Made by a program: the position numbers and the translations under genes. DNA of 10,226 nucleotides from Nitrososphaerales archaeon TH5893 (GTDB taxonomy: Archaea; Thermoproteota; Nitrososphaeria; Nitrososphaerales; Nitrososphaeraceae). Location: contig JAATVT010000059.1 in NCBI GenBank assembly GCA_014523685.1, positions 1 to 10,226 of the forward strand. Direction: 5' to 3'. Numbering within the stretch: the first letter of the stretch is position 1; each line of letters begins with the position of its first letter. The notes beneath the pieces were generated by a model, which was not told the DNA's origin, did not search any database, and was given only the letters and a program-made list of their open reading frames with translations. This document shows positions 1-6,805 of this stretch, piece after piece.

Positions 1-5
1 ATTGT

Positions 6-365
6 TTATATTCCACTGCTGTCTGCCTTTTTGATTTCTATAATGACTCTGTCCCCAACCTTTAGTTGCATATCTTCATACTCCCTCATACTGATTCTAA
101 TAGTAGGAGAGTCTCCTGATGACAAACCCCCTGTACCAGCCCCGCTAAACATGTTAGACATGGCTTTGGGTAAATTTTTCATTAAATCTTCAGGAGATGT
201 GAAGGCGCCTACGCCAATTCCAAAAGGACTTTGAGGAAAGCTCTTTCCGGTACCCCCACCAGTTGCTGGTGACTTTGACATGCTGGGATTAGTAAATGAG
301 ATATAGACATAAGGACTCCCATCTTGAGAGGCTTCGATTTTCGAAACTATGTATTCTTCTTTCAT
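6..365 (-). CDS. Small glycine-rich hypothetical protein
   Basis: A complete 119-residue protein with an ATG start and TAA stop; I do not recognise its function. It has three parts. Residues 1-25 look beta-strand forming, with alternating hydrophobic residues ending in YVYISF. Residues 26-85 are rich in Gly, Ser, Pro and Phe and look disordered or flexible. Residues 87-113 are again strand-like, containing LKVGDRVIIEI, a phrase common in small beta-barrel folds. The two ends may pair into one small barrel with the middle as an inserted loop, but this is inference. There is no signal peptide or membrane segment, so it is probably cytosolic. No Shine-Dalgarno-like sequence precedes the ATG; AT-rich TATA-like stretches lie about 17 and 32 bases upstream. 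It follows the prohibitin-like gene on the same strand after a 112-base gap that contains a U-run terminator, so it is probably transcribed separately. Confidence 0.75.
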   Translation of the reverse strand: MKEEYIVSKIEASQDGSPYVYISFTNPSMSKSPATGGGTGKSFPQSPFGIGVGAFTSPEDLMKNLPKAMSNMFSGAGTGGLSSGDSPTIRISMREYEDMQLKVGDRVIIEIKKADSSGI

Positions 366-413
366 TGGTTATTTAGTTCTTATAGAGAAGAAACTTATAA
401 TCCTTCAGAATTG

Positions 414-425
414 AAATAAAAAAGA
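414..425 (-). terminator. U-run terminator after the prohibitin-like gene
   Basis: About 55 bases past the minus-strand stop at 478, the transcript would read UCUUUUUUAUUUC, a strong uridine tract of the sort archaeal RNA polymerase terminates on without a GC stem. It lies before the ATG of the 119-residue gene and would separate the two transcripts. Confidence 0.45.
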
Positions 426-477
426 TGTGGGATAGGCAAGCAGAATATGAACTGTGTTCCATCTCTGAAATAGAAAG

Positions 478-1545
478 TCATTGGCTGGCTGTCGGGTTTC
501 CTGCCGTTAGGTTAGGTGCTGCACTCCTGCTGGTTGAATTCGCCGATTGAGTCAATTGTTGCTCATCTGCTCCTTCACCTCCTGTAGGGATCTCTATAAA
601 AGGTGTAACTCCTTGTCCATCATTTCCAGTTCCTCCAGTAACCAATGGTAGTTTGCCATCCCACTTTGTTGCTTTCAGCCAATCCAAATAAGTAGGATTA
701 TTCTTTAGTTGTTCGTCTATTATTGTTATTGCTTGTGCTTCTCCTTCCGCTTGTAAAACATTGGACTGTTTGACCCCTTCTGCTCTGGCAATGTTAGCTT
801 TTTGTTCCCCAATTGCTTGCGCTTCATTTTGTTGTGCCTCTATCTGTATTCTCCTCAATTCATTCTGAGCTTGTAACGCTCTCTGTTGTGCTTCCACTTT
901 AGCCTCAACTGCTGTAGTAAACTGCTGAGAGAACGCAAATTCTGTTATAGATAAAGCATCTACTATGATGTTGTATGGAGCAAGTCTTGCTCGTACTTGT
1001 TCCTCAATTTGATTTTTTACAGTTTCTCTATTTGTAATCAACTCTTCAGCATTGAACCTAGCAGTAACTTGCTTTACAGATTCTTGGATAGCCGGCACTA
1101 TAACACGATTAGCGTAATCGTATCCCAGCTGCCTGTAAACGACCTGTGCTCTATCAGGATCTATGTGATAATTTAATGCTACTTGGGTGCTTACATCTTG
1201 CAAGTCCTTTGACGCAGATGTAGCACTTTCCACAATCTTTTGTGTCCTCACCTCCATCTGAACTACATTATCACGAAATGGTACAACAAAGTGTAGTCCT
1301 TCGTCCAGCGACATGCTCGTATCAACAGCTCCAAAGTGCAGCAAAATACCTCTATTGCCAGCATCCACTATCCTGACACTAGATATGGCAATTACTGATA
1401 TAATTATAATGCCTACGATAACTGGAATGGCTATTCTTATTATTGGCCTCGAAGGCCCTGATCCTTCAAGTGGCTCCCCTTCTGGGGTTACTCTCTTCCT
1501 GCCATAAGGGTTGCCTCTGCCAGGCCGCTTAAAAGGATTTTCCAT
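478..1545 (-). CDS. Prohibitin-like SPFH/Band 7 membrane protein
   Basis: A 355-residue membrane-anchored SPFH (stomatin/prohibitin/flotillin/HflK) protein. Such proteins form large ring assemblies that organise membranes or regulate membrane proteases. In order: a basic, Pro/Gly-rich cytosolic N-terminus (1-33), one hydrophobic helix (about 35-57, IPVIVGIIIISVIAI), a Band 7 domain (about 58-215, with GNRGILLHFG and DEGLHFVVPF), an Ala/Gln/Glu-rich coiled coil (about 215-280, with repeated QAQ, EAQ and AEG phrases), and a C-terminus with KWDGKLPLVTG and PFIEI. That last block is typical of prohibitin-type members rather than stomatins. A Ser/Thr/Ala/Asn-rich tail of about 35 residues follows. 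I chose the ATG at 1545; an in-frame TTG at 1548 would add one residue. The ATG fits the TATA-like box 26 bases upstream, giving a leaderless message. No protease or NfeD-like partner gene is adjacent. Confidence 0.92.
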   Translation of the reverse strand: MENPFKRPGRGNPYGRKRVTPEGEPLEGSGPSRPIIRIAIPVIVGIIIISVIAISSVRIVDAGNRGILLHFGAVDTSMSLDEGLHFVVPFRDNVVQMEVRTQKIVESATSASKDLQDVSTQVALNYHIDPDRAQVVYRQLGYDYANRVIVPAIQESVKQVTARFNAEELITNRETVKNQIEEQVRARLAPYNIIVDALSITEFAFSQQFTTAVEAKVEAQQRALQAQNELRRIQIEAQQNEAQAIGEQKANIARAEGVKQSNVLQAEGEAQAITIIDEQLKNNPTYLDWLKATKWDGKLPLVTGGTGNDGQGVTPFIEIPTGGEGADEQQLTQSANSTSRSAAPNLTAGNPTASQ

Positions 1546-1566
1546 CAATATTTTATTACATTAGCC

Positions 1567-1575
1567 ATTTTTAAG
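1567..1575 (-). promoter_or_regulatory. Putative TATA box of the prohibitin-like gene
   Basis: On the minus strand the sequence is CTTAAAAAT, centred 26 bases before the ATG at 1545, with a purine-rich GAAAA just upstream where the BRE element would sit. This spacing predicts transcription starting at or next to the start codon. The box is only moderately like the archaeal consensus. Confidence 0.4.
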
Positions 1576-1732
1576 TTTTCATGATAATAAGGTAAAATCT
1601 ATTATAGTTTCAAGGACCGAGAGCCTCTTGTCAAACGGGAATATAATCCACGTCTATATTTTGGTTAAATGGACATGTCCGCTAATCTGATCAATGGTAG
1701 AAGAGAATTACTGCCACATATTTATTGGCGCG

Positions 1733-1745
1733 CATCACTGTGATG
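1733..1745. repeat. 13-base palindrome, possible operator
   Basis: CATCAC-T-GTGATG: six-base arms that are exact inverse complements around a single central T. It could be a site for a dimeric regulator or a short hairpin. It lies about 190 bases upstream of the prohibitin-like start and about 45 bases upstream of a plus-strand TATA-like box. No copy was noticed elsewhere in the window. Confidence 0.35.
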
Positions 1746-2130
1746 GCTTGACTGACTAGAACCAACCTCTCTCGGTAATGTGCGTATAAAATAGTAGAAC
1801 AACAAAACTACTTTTAGCTCTTCATAATTTGGATTACGAAAAGGCAATGAGAATGTTTCATGACGAATTTAATGTAATATGAGAAACGTGAAATATCTCT
1901 TTCTACTTGTCATGACGTAAAAACCTTAATAGCCAGCATTAGAGAGGCTTATTTGCTTGAGGAAAAGTCTTGTGGACAGTTCAGAAATTGCTATTAACAC
2001 AGAATATGGGCCCAATCGCTATAGTACTGAATAGTTCATTATGGCCAGTGGGATAACAATCTTCTAATAAAGACATTTGCACTACCTTGCATGCATGTAG
2101 CAAACTGGATGTGGATATGTCTCTTGTTAC

Positions 2131-2155
2131 CAAAAAACTAATGCATATTAGTTTA
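2131..2155 (-). terminator. Hairpin plus U-run terminator of the histidine kinase gene
   Basis: Read on the minus strand, eight-base arms AAACTAAT and ATTAGTTT flank a four-base loop and run directly into six T residues. The hairpin starts 12 bases after the kinase TGA. The stem is all A-T apart from one G-C pair, so the uridine run is probably the working part. The form resembles an intrinsic terminator, which is not required in archaea. Confidence 0.6.
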
Positions 2156-2165
2156 GCTATTGTTC

Positions 2166-4307
2166 TCATTGGATCTTGGGAAAAGTAAAACCAAAAGTAG
2201 CACCCACTTTTCCAGGGTTGTTATGTGCCCACATTTTACCACCGTGAGCGTCTACAATACTTTTTGATAAGTAAAGCCCAAGTCCTGTCCCCGCATCAGA
2301 AGTTGTGACAAATTTTGTAAACAACCTCGGTGCAATTTCCGGGCTTATGCCTGCTCCAGTGTCTTTTACAGAAATAGTGACTTGACTATTTTCTTTGTCC
2401 TCAACATTTATTGATATGGTTCCTTCCCTAGTGAATTTAATAGCGTTATTTAACAAGTTTGCAATAACCTGGTACAGTCTCGTTTTATCTGCACTTACAT
2501 ATACGGGATTCTTTGGTTGATAGAATACCACTCTTAATTTACCAGGATCATTGATCTGATCCTTGATATCGTCTATAACATTTGATATTTTTTCACAGAC
2601 ATCAACCTCTTCTTTGTGTAGTATAAGAGTATTACTTTCAATCCTTGTTACATCCAAAATATCCTCCGTAAGGTGCTGTAGTCTTTTTGCATTTCTATTT
2701 ATAGCACTGACAAGGTCAAAATAATCTTCGATATTTCCTTTTTTGGACAGAAGAACTTCTGACAAACCGAGTATAGGCTGTACTGGCGTGCGTAGCTCGT
2801 GAGCTGCCACATTGATAAATTCCTTCTGCATTTTGTCGTGTACCTTCAACTTTTCGTACAACTCTGTTTGTTCCCAAAAAGTTTCAAAGATAGATACATA
2901 AGAGGAAACTGTCGACTTACTATTGGAGTACATAGACAAACCGGCTGCGCTGTATGAAATATCTTTTGTATCATCCTTAAGTTCGATTATAGTACATTCT
3001 TTTCTATCTGCTAAAACTATTGTAATTCTGGTATGCAAACCCTTCTCCATGGTTCTGACATTTACTTGAGGACATTGGATTTTCACTTCCTCTAAAATTG
3101 TAGATAGTCTCTGCCCATCGTTCTCATTTTCATCTGGTACCAGTAGCCTTACCTTTGCACCTTGTTGTTCTGATGCGTTTTTTAGTAATTGTAATCCTCC
3201 CATTTGGACCTGGCGGCGCAATGCATTTGCAGATGAAACCAGTATTGAGACCTCTTTTCTTGCAGCGCTTATAATACTCTGCGCCTTCGCTATTCCCGCC
3301 CTTGGATTTGGGATGACCTCTATATCTGCAAAATCTACTCCTTCCTCAATATCTTTAATCATATCAGCAGCATCAATCCCATTACCCCATAATTCTTCAA
3401 AAATGGACGCAAAATGCCTTTGATAGAGAGGTTCGTTACTTATCAATAGACTTTGAACTCTATTGCCCCCTTCCATTTTCTCTATTGTTGCAGCTATTTC
3501 CTTGTCTGAGACCCCAAAGCTCATTGGCGGTAAATTTCTTACATGCCTTACTTGTATTCCTGATTCCAGATAGGTCTTTACTACTCCAAGATTGTCCTTA
3601 TCTAAGGTTGTTACATACCTTATGCCCTTGTGTTCTCCTCTTTTTTGCTTATCCATTAAGTTCTTCTTTATGTCGAAAAAATAATTGTAGCTATATTGCA
3701 TTCCTCCGGGGGTCAAGCATGTAGCTAGTTCGGTTGAGTCTGCGGCTAGTCTGGAGATTTGCCTGACAATTTCATCAGGATTATTCTCAATTATTCTGGT
3801 TTCATAAATTATTTTTCCTTCTTCAATTTCTCTTATCTTCTGCTCAGCCGGGATTGCCACGTTCCACAATGTATCAAAAATGTACTGTCCTTGTTCCACG
3901 ACTTCTTTCACATTGCTGTATATCACCTGGGTCAGAGGTTTTGCTTCCTGCAGTACAGTTGTAGCCATATATTCTGAATCATTTATTGCGATGCCCCCTT
4001 TTACTCCATCCAAATGACGAAGCTCGTCAACTATTTTTATTAGCTCTTTGCAATGTTTTACATTATCCTTAGTTATTTCTGTAAAAGCCCTTATCTTTCC
4101 ACCCCTTTTTCTTATGTCAATATATCCATCTCGGTATTCTCTTACCTCAACCACGATAGACGGAGCATGATGATCAAAAAATATATCCATCTTTTGTTTA
4201 ACGTTTGACATAAAGTAGACACCTCTCCCCACAGCATTTTCTACTCCATACAAAATCTCAGATTTGTTCAAATGAGAATTGGGGGGAAGTGGTGGAATTG
4301 TGGTCAC
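2166..4307 (-). CDS. Soluble histidine kinase with triplicated sensor module
   Basis: A 713-residue cytosolic sensor kinase with no membrane segments. The kinase core is intact. The dimerisation helix carries H503 in AAHELRTP, the phospho-acceptor. The ATPase domain has the N box NLLNNA (617-622), the G1 box DTGAG (649-653) and the G2 box GTGLGL (673-678), and ends a few residues before the C-terminus. Residues about 17-488 form three diverged copies of one module, ending at W148, W307 and W478. Each has Ser-Asn 17 residues before the Trp and Ile-Phe just before it. The modules resemble the PLD/TrmB-like sensor fold (for example GAKVRLLVP at 383-391), but no HKD catalytic motif is visible, so ligand sensing is inferred. 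The start is a GTG placed 28 bases after a good TATA box (leaderless). No response regulator is nearby, so the phosphate acceptor is unknown. A terminator follows directly. Confidence 0.95.
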   Translation of the reverse strand: MTTIPPLPPNSHLNKSEILYGVENAVGRGVYFMSNVKQKMDIFFDHHAPSIVVEVREYRDGYIDIRKRGGKIRAFTEITKDNVKHCKELIKIVDELRHLDGVKGGIAINDSEYMATTVLQEAKPLTQVIYSNVKEVVEQGQYIFDTLWNVAIPAEQKIREIEEGKIIYETRIIENNPDEIVRQISRLAADSTELATCLTPGGMQYSYNYFFDIKKNLMDKQKRGEHKGIRYVTTLDKDNLGVVKTYLESGIQVRHVRNLPPMSFGVSDKEIAATIEKMEGGNRVQSLLISNEPLYQRHFASIFEELWGNGIDAADMIKDIEEGVDFADIEVIPNPRAGIAKAQSIISAARKEVSILVSSANALRRQVQMGGLQLLKNASEQQGAKVRLLVPDENENDGQRLSTILEEVKIQCPQVNVRTMEKGLHTRITIVLADRKECTIIELKDDTKDISYSAAGLSMYSNSKSTVSSYVSIFETFWEQTELYEKLKVHDKMQKEFINVAAHELRTPVQPILGLSEVLLSKKGNIEDYFDLVSAINRNAKRLQHLTEDILDVTRIESNTLILHKEEVDVCEKISNVIDDIKDQINDPGKLRVVFYQPKNPVYVSADKTRLYQVIANLLNNAIKFTREGTISINVEDKENSQVTISVKDTGAGISPEIAPRLFTKFVTTSDAGTGLGLYLSKSIVDAHGGKMWAHNNPGKVGATFGFTFPKIQ

Positions 4308-4330
4308 TAAATTTCTAGACGCATTTGTCG

Positions 4331-4342
4331 TTTATAAATAAA
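4331..4342 (-). promoter_or_regulatory. TATA box of the histidine kinase gene
   Basis: The minus strand reads TTTATTTATAAA, centred about 28-29 bases before the GTG at 4307. It matches the archaeal TATA consensus well and predicts a start of transcription at or just before the GTG. That is the main argument for using this GTG as the start codon. Confidence 0.6.
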
Positions 4343-4468
4343 TTCCAAATGTATTACCATATTTTGTGTTCATTACGAAAAGGAAACAAAGGGTGCGTGC
4401 TACCCAGAATAGAGCCAAAATGGAGTTGGAAGAACGAGGGATGAATGGATTTGAGCGAAATTGATAAA

Positions 4469-4481
4469 AGCTAAAAAAGCT
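4469..4481 (-). terminator. U-run terminator after the 102-residue gene
   Basis: Directly after the TAG stop (4480-4482) the minus strand reads GCTTTTTTAGC. This is a six-T run between short self-complementary AGCT blocks. It would end the message of the small upstream gene before the kinase promoter. Confidence 0.5.
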
Positions 4482-4788
4482 AGTTTCTTTGTATAACCTG
4501 CACTAGGTCGATATTTCTCTTGCTGTTGATATCGAGCGTGATGCAACCTCGATTTGTAATAATCCGGGGAGTAGAAGTGAAAAGGTAGCTATAATATGGT
4601 TCTCTTTCAACAGGAAGCGATCCGATTTCCTTGATCGCCTCGCATTGAATTCCGTTCTTGATGATTTCTTGAGCTAACCTTGCATTTGGGGCGACGGGTT
4701 CATCTTCCCTTAGAATCATTTCAGGGGATAACGTGGAATCATCGTGAAAATCTTTACTATGATTTTCAGTCGTTACTTGTTTCTTCAT
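4480..4788 (-). CDS. Hypothetical protein, 102 residues
   Basis: I do not recognise this protein. It is 102 residues long, hydrophilic, and has no signal peptide or membrane helix. The first 30 residues are rich in charged and polar residues (His, Asp, Glu, Lys). A probable amphipathic helix follows (RLAQEIIKNGIQCEAIKEI, about 37-55), then a strand-like second half containing YYSYLF and TPRIITNRGCITLDI. The ATG is supported by an upstream GAGAAGGTCGAT on the same strand, close to a Shine-Dalgarno sequence and about eight bases before the start. It is one of the few genes here with a recognisable ribosome site. A six-T terminator sits right behind the stop. The gene stands alone, 260 bases from the SRPBCC-like gene upstream. 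The overlapping plus-strand frame at 4744-4983 looks like a shadow. Confidence 0.6.
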   Translation of the reverse strand: MKKQVTTENHSKDFHDDSTLSPEMILREDEPVAPNARLAQEIIKNGIQCEAIKEIGSLPVEREPYYSYLFTSTPRIITNRGCITLDINSKRNIDLVQVIQRN

Positions 4789-5048
4789 AGTATCGACCTT
4801 CTCTTAATCAAATTTCTTTTTCGCTCATTAAAGAGACTCGAAAAGTCTTTCATCAACTGTACGATCCGAATTATCAGTGGCTCTATTGTATTTAGGTTTT
4901 TTGCTGCACGGATTTCATATGATTTGAATTTCACAAACAACTTACATTTTCATTTTGACATTCTTATTAGCGATATCTTCTGATTCTTTTGTCACTACGA
5001 AAGCTACAGGTCTAAACCCTGCATATTGTGTAAATTATAAAGTATACA

Positions 5049-5435
5049 TCATAGAATATGACTTTTTCCTTCCATAAATCCATTAATATATCCAGTTTCA
5101 AGCGTTAAGAGTGAATACAGAATATTGGATATATGAGTCTGTATTATGGAGTGTAGAACTGCGTTATTCTCTTCGAAGTTTGTTTCAGTAGTATATTCGA
5201 CATCTGTATTGTTTTCACCAGATATTCTTAGCTTGAATGTTTCGGAAATTTCAATCTGGCTTCCTTGGATGGTTGTAGAAAATTTCAGCTCGTTGTTATC
5301 AATATCAGTTTTGATTTTTCTTGTAACACCAATAAAGAACTCGGGAAAAAGCTGTTCTAGTCTTGTGTCCTTAAGAGCGCGATAGGTTATGTTAGAGGGA
5401 ACACGTAATGTAATAGTTTTCGATATTGCAGACAT
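5049..5435 (-). CDS. SRPBCC/polyketide cyclase-like small protein
   Basis: A 128-residue protein whose pattern fits the SRPBCC (START/Bet v 1/polyketide cyclase-like) fold, which forms a hydrophobic ligand cavity. A first strand ends in the family-like phrase TITLRVPSNITYRAL (8-21), followed by a short helix segment with LFPEFF. Several alternating strands follow (about 36-85, such as ELKFSTTIQGSQIEISETFKLRI), and a long C-terminal helix (about 92-120). The assignment rests on this pattern, not on catalytic residues. No ligand or partner can be named. The reading frame extends upstream to a TTG at 5507, but I chose the ATG at 5435. A TATA-like box lies 26 bases before it, and the extra 24 residues (DTDNTDIIILLIIKRYN and on) look like translated promoter. 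It is divergent from the tungstate-type transporter genes across a 272-base gap. Confidence 0.72.
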   Translation of the reverse strand: MSAISKTITLRVPSNITYRALKDTRLEQLFPEFFIGVTRKIKTDIDNNELKFSTTIQGSQIEISETFKLRISGENNTDVEYTTETNFEENNAVLHSIIQTHISNILYSLLTLETGYINGFMEGKSHIL

Positions 5436-5456
5436 ATACTTAGGCCTATTGTATCG

Positions 5457-5466
5457 TTTAATTATG
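5457..5466 (-). promoter_or_regulatory. Putative TATA box of the SRPBCC-like gene
   Basis: CATAATTAAA on the minus strand is centred 26 bases before the ATG at 5435. It decides between this ATG and the farther upstream TTG at 5507, because the box would lie inside the coding region of the longer version. Confidence 0.4.
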
Positions 5467-5567
5467 AGTAATATTATGATATCTGTATTATCTGTATCCT
5501 TATCCAAAGGTCGTCAGGAAAGCCTTCGCTAAACCCCGGTTCATAATATGCCTGTTGGAACCTAAAT

Positions 5568-5593
5568 GAAGGGCAGACCTTCGTTTACAAACG
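5568..5593. repeat. Paired inverted repeats upstream of the oxyanion transporter genes
   Basis: GAAGG and CCTTC (5568-5572 and 5578-5582) are separated by five bases. They abut CGTTT-AC-AAACG (5582-5593), a second inverted repeat. Both lie in the divergent gap between the SRPBCC-like gene and wtpA, about 115-140 bases before the wtpA start. They may be regulator sites or chance. Confidence 0.3.
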
Positions 5594-5707
5594 TGCCCCG
5601 AATTCCTTTGAACAATCTATTGAACCTGATGCTTTTCCATTTGGGTACCATATTGCCATAAGTAATCCTTATGTAATGAAACACATTTACCATTCAGGTC
5701 TTTCAGA

Positions 5708-6772
5708 TTGTATATTAATCAAATACATTGTCGATACGTTGCAATCTTTAGCATTGCGATAATCTTATTGATTTTTATATCTAAACCTGACCGGTGGGTA
5801 GTGGCTCCGAGTGCTCAAGCACAAACGTCGAAGGATAAAGTGTTTGTGATGTATGCTGCTTCCCTGATAAAGACATTTGAAGACACGCTAGGACCAGCAT
5901 TTCAAAATGAAACTGGGTATGTTTATGAAGGAGAAGCTAGAGGTTCAGTACAAGTTGCAAATATGATAATAGACGGATTTCGAACACCTGACATCTTTGT
6001 TAGTGCAGGTACGGTACCAATAAAGAGGTTGATGAATAATACAACTCCATTTACAGATTGGTTGGTCAAGTTTGGTTCTGCTGAAATGGTAATAGCTTAT
6101 TCTCCAACTAGCCGCTTTTTCAATGACTTGGAGAAAGCAAGAATAGGAGAAATTCCATGGTATCAAGTTTTGGCAAACCAGGATCTCAAGTTTGGTAGGA
6201 CTGACCCTGAATTAGATCCCAAAGGATACTATATGATTATTACTGCTGAACTTGCCAACCTTTACTACAATGATTCTGGAATTAAACAAAGGACCTTGGG
6301 AGACGATAGAAATGCAAAGCAGATCTTTCCAGAAGAAATACTCAAAACTATTTTGGAGCAAGGTCAGCTGGATGCAGTTGCGGCATACAAACATGAAGCT
6401 GTGGCAAGAGGACTCCCGTATATCACATTGCCTCCTCAGATTAACCTCGCAGATCCCGCGTTCACAGATTTTTATAGGAATGGATCATACACTTTGGGAA
6501 AGGATGGCCAAACCGTATTTGGTGAACCAATCTATTTCTCATTTACAATTCCTACTACCTTAAAGAATCTTGATGGGGCTATCTCTTTTGGCGATTTCAT
6601 ATTATCGACAAACGGCAGAAATATTCTAAAAGATCAAGGGTTAAATCCGATTAAACCAATAGCGGAAGGAGAAATAGAAAGTATTCCGTCTTCTTTAAGA
6701 GGGGTAGTGGAGGAGGAAAACCCAGCCACAATACTGTCACAAGAGTACAATCATAATCTTACAAGAAAATGA
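5708..6772 (+). CDS. wtpA: Tungstate/molybdate ABC transporter, substrate-binding protein (WtpA family)
   Basis: The extracytoplasmic binding protein of an oxyanion importer, 354 residues. The N-terminus has a hydrophobic segment (about 11-25) followed by a processing-type SAQAQ (35-39), so it is exported and possibly membrane-held. The mature part begins KVFVMYAASL, as in ModA/WtpA proteins. Other family phrases are EARGS (76-80), DIFVSAG (95-101), MVIAYSP (127-133), KFGRTDPELDPKGYY (161-175), LPPQINLADPAFTDFY (241-256) and GEPIYFSFTIP (272-282). The DP..DP.GY block is typical of archaeal WtpA/ModA, which bind tungstate or molybdate with two extra carboxylates; D166 or D170 and E230 are candidates but need alignment. 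The start is a TTG, with AGG about ten bases before it; no in-frame ATG lies between the upstream stop at 5663 and this codon. An acidic tail (about 318-354) is extra. The permease gene follows after 33 bases. Tungstate versus molybdate preference cannot be read from the sequence. Confidence 0.9.
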   Translation: MYINQIHCRYVAIFSIAIILLIFISKPDRWVVAPSAQAQTSKDKVFVMYAASLIKTFEDTLGPAFQNETGYVYEGEARGSVQVANMIIDGFRTPDIFVSAGTVPIKRLMNNTTPFTDWLVKFGSAEMVIAYSPTSRFFNDLEKARIGEIPWYQVLANQDLKFGRTDPELDPKGYYMIITAELANLYYNDSGIKQRTLGDDRNAKQIFPEEILKTILEQGQLDAVAAYKHEAVARGLPYITLPPQINLADPAFTDFYRNGSYTLGKDGQTVFGEPIYFSFTIPTTLKNLDGAISFGDFILSTNGRNILKDQGLNPIKPIAEGEIESIPSSLRGVVEEENPATILSQEYNHNLTRK

Positions 6773-6805
6773 AGATAAAACAAGAGAGTAAAAACAGTTT
6801 GAAAT

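Larger units (their letters stand above)
1546..2165. other. 620-base non-coding stretch
   Basis: This gap lies between the histidine kinase stop and the prohibitin-like start. At its right end is the kinase's hairpin/U-run terminator (2131-2155), and at its left end the prohibitin promoter (about 1567-1575). In between are a 13-base odd-centred palindrome (1733-1745) and a plus-strand TATA-like box, TATAAAAT, near 1786-1793. Downstream of that box the only reading frame is a 17-codon one from a TTG at 1829, ending at 1882, reading MDYEKAMRMFHDEFNVI. A 62-codon minus-strand frame at 1981-2169 overlaps the kinase stop but spans the terminator, and I rejected it. The stretch could encode a small RNA or a small protein; nothing I recognise is present. 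Confidence 0.5.

Noticed and set aside
1981-2169. 62-codon minus-strand frame whose ATG overlaps the kinase TGA (ATGA overlap)
   Set aside because: The overlap suggests translational coupling, but the frame contains the hairpin and six-T terminator at 2131-2155. Its protein is cysteine-rich with no recognisable pattern and resembles random translation.
4744-4983. 79-codon plus-strand frame overlapping the 102-residue gene
   Set aside because: It is antisense to a gene with a better ribosome site and terminator. Its Phe/Ile/Leu-rich composition is what AT-rich non-coding sequence gives.
5436-5507. N-terminal 24-residue extension of the SRPBCC-like protein from a TTG at 5507
   Set aside because: It would place the TATA-like box inside the gene, and the added residues do not resemble the fold's first strand.
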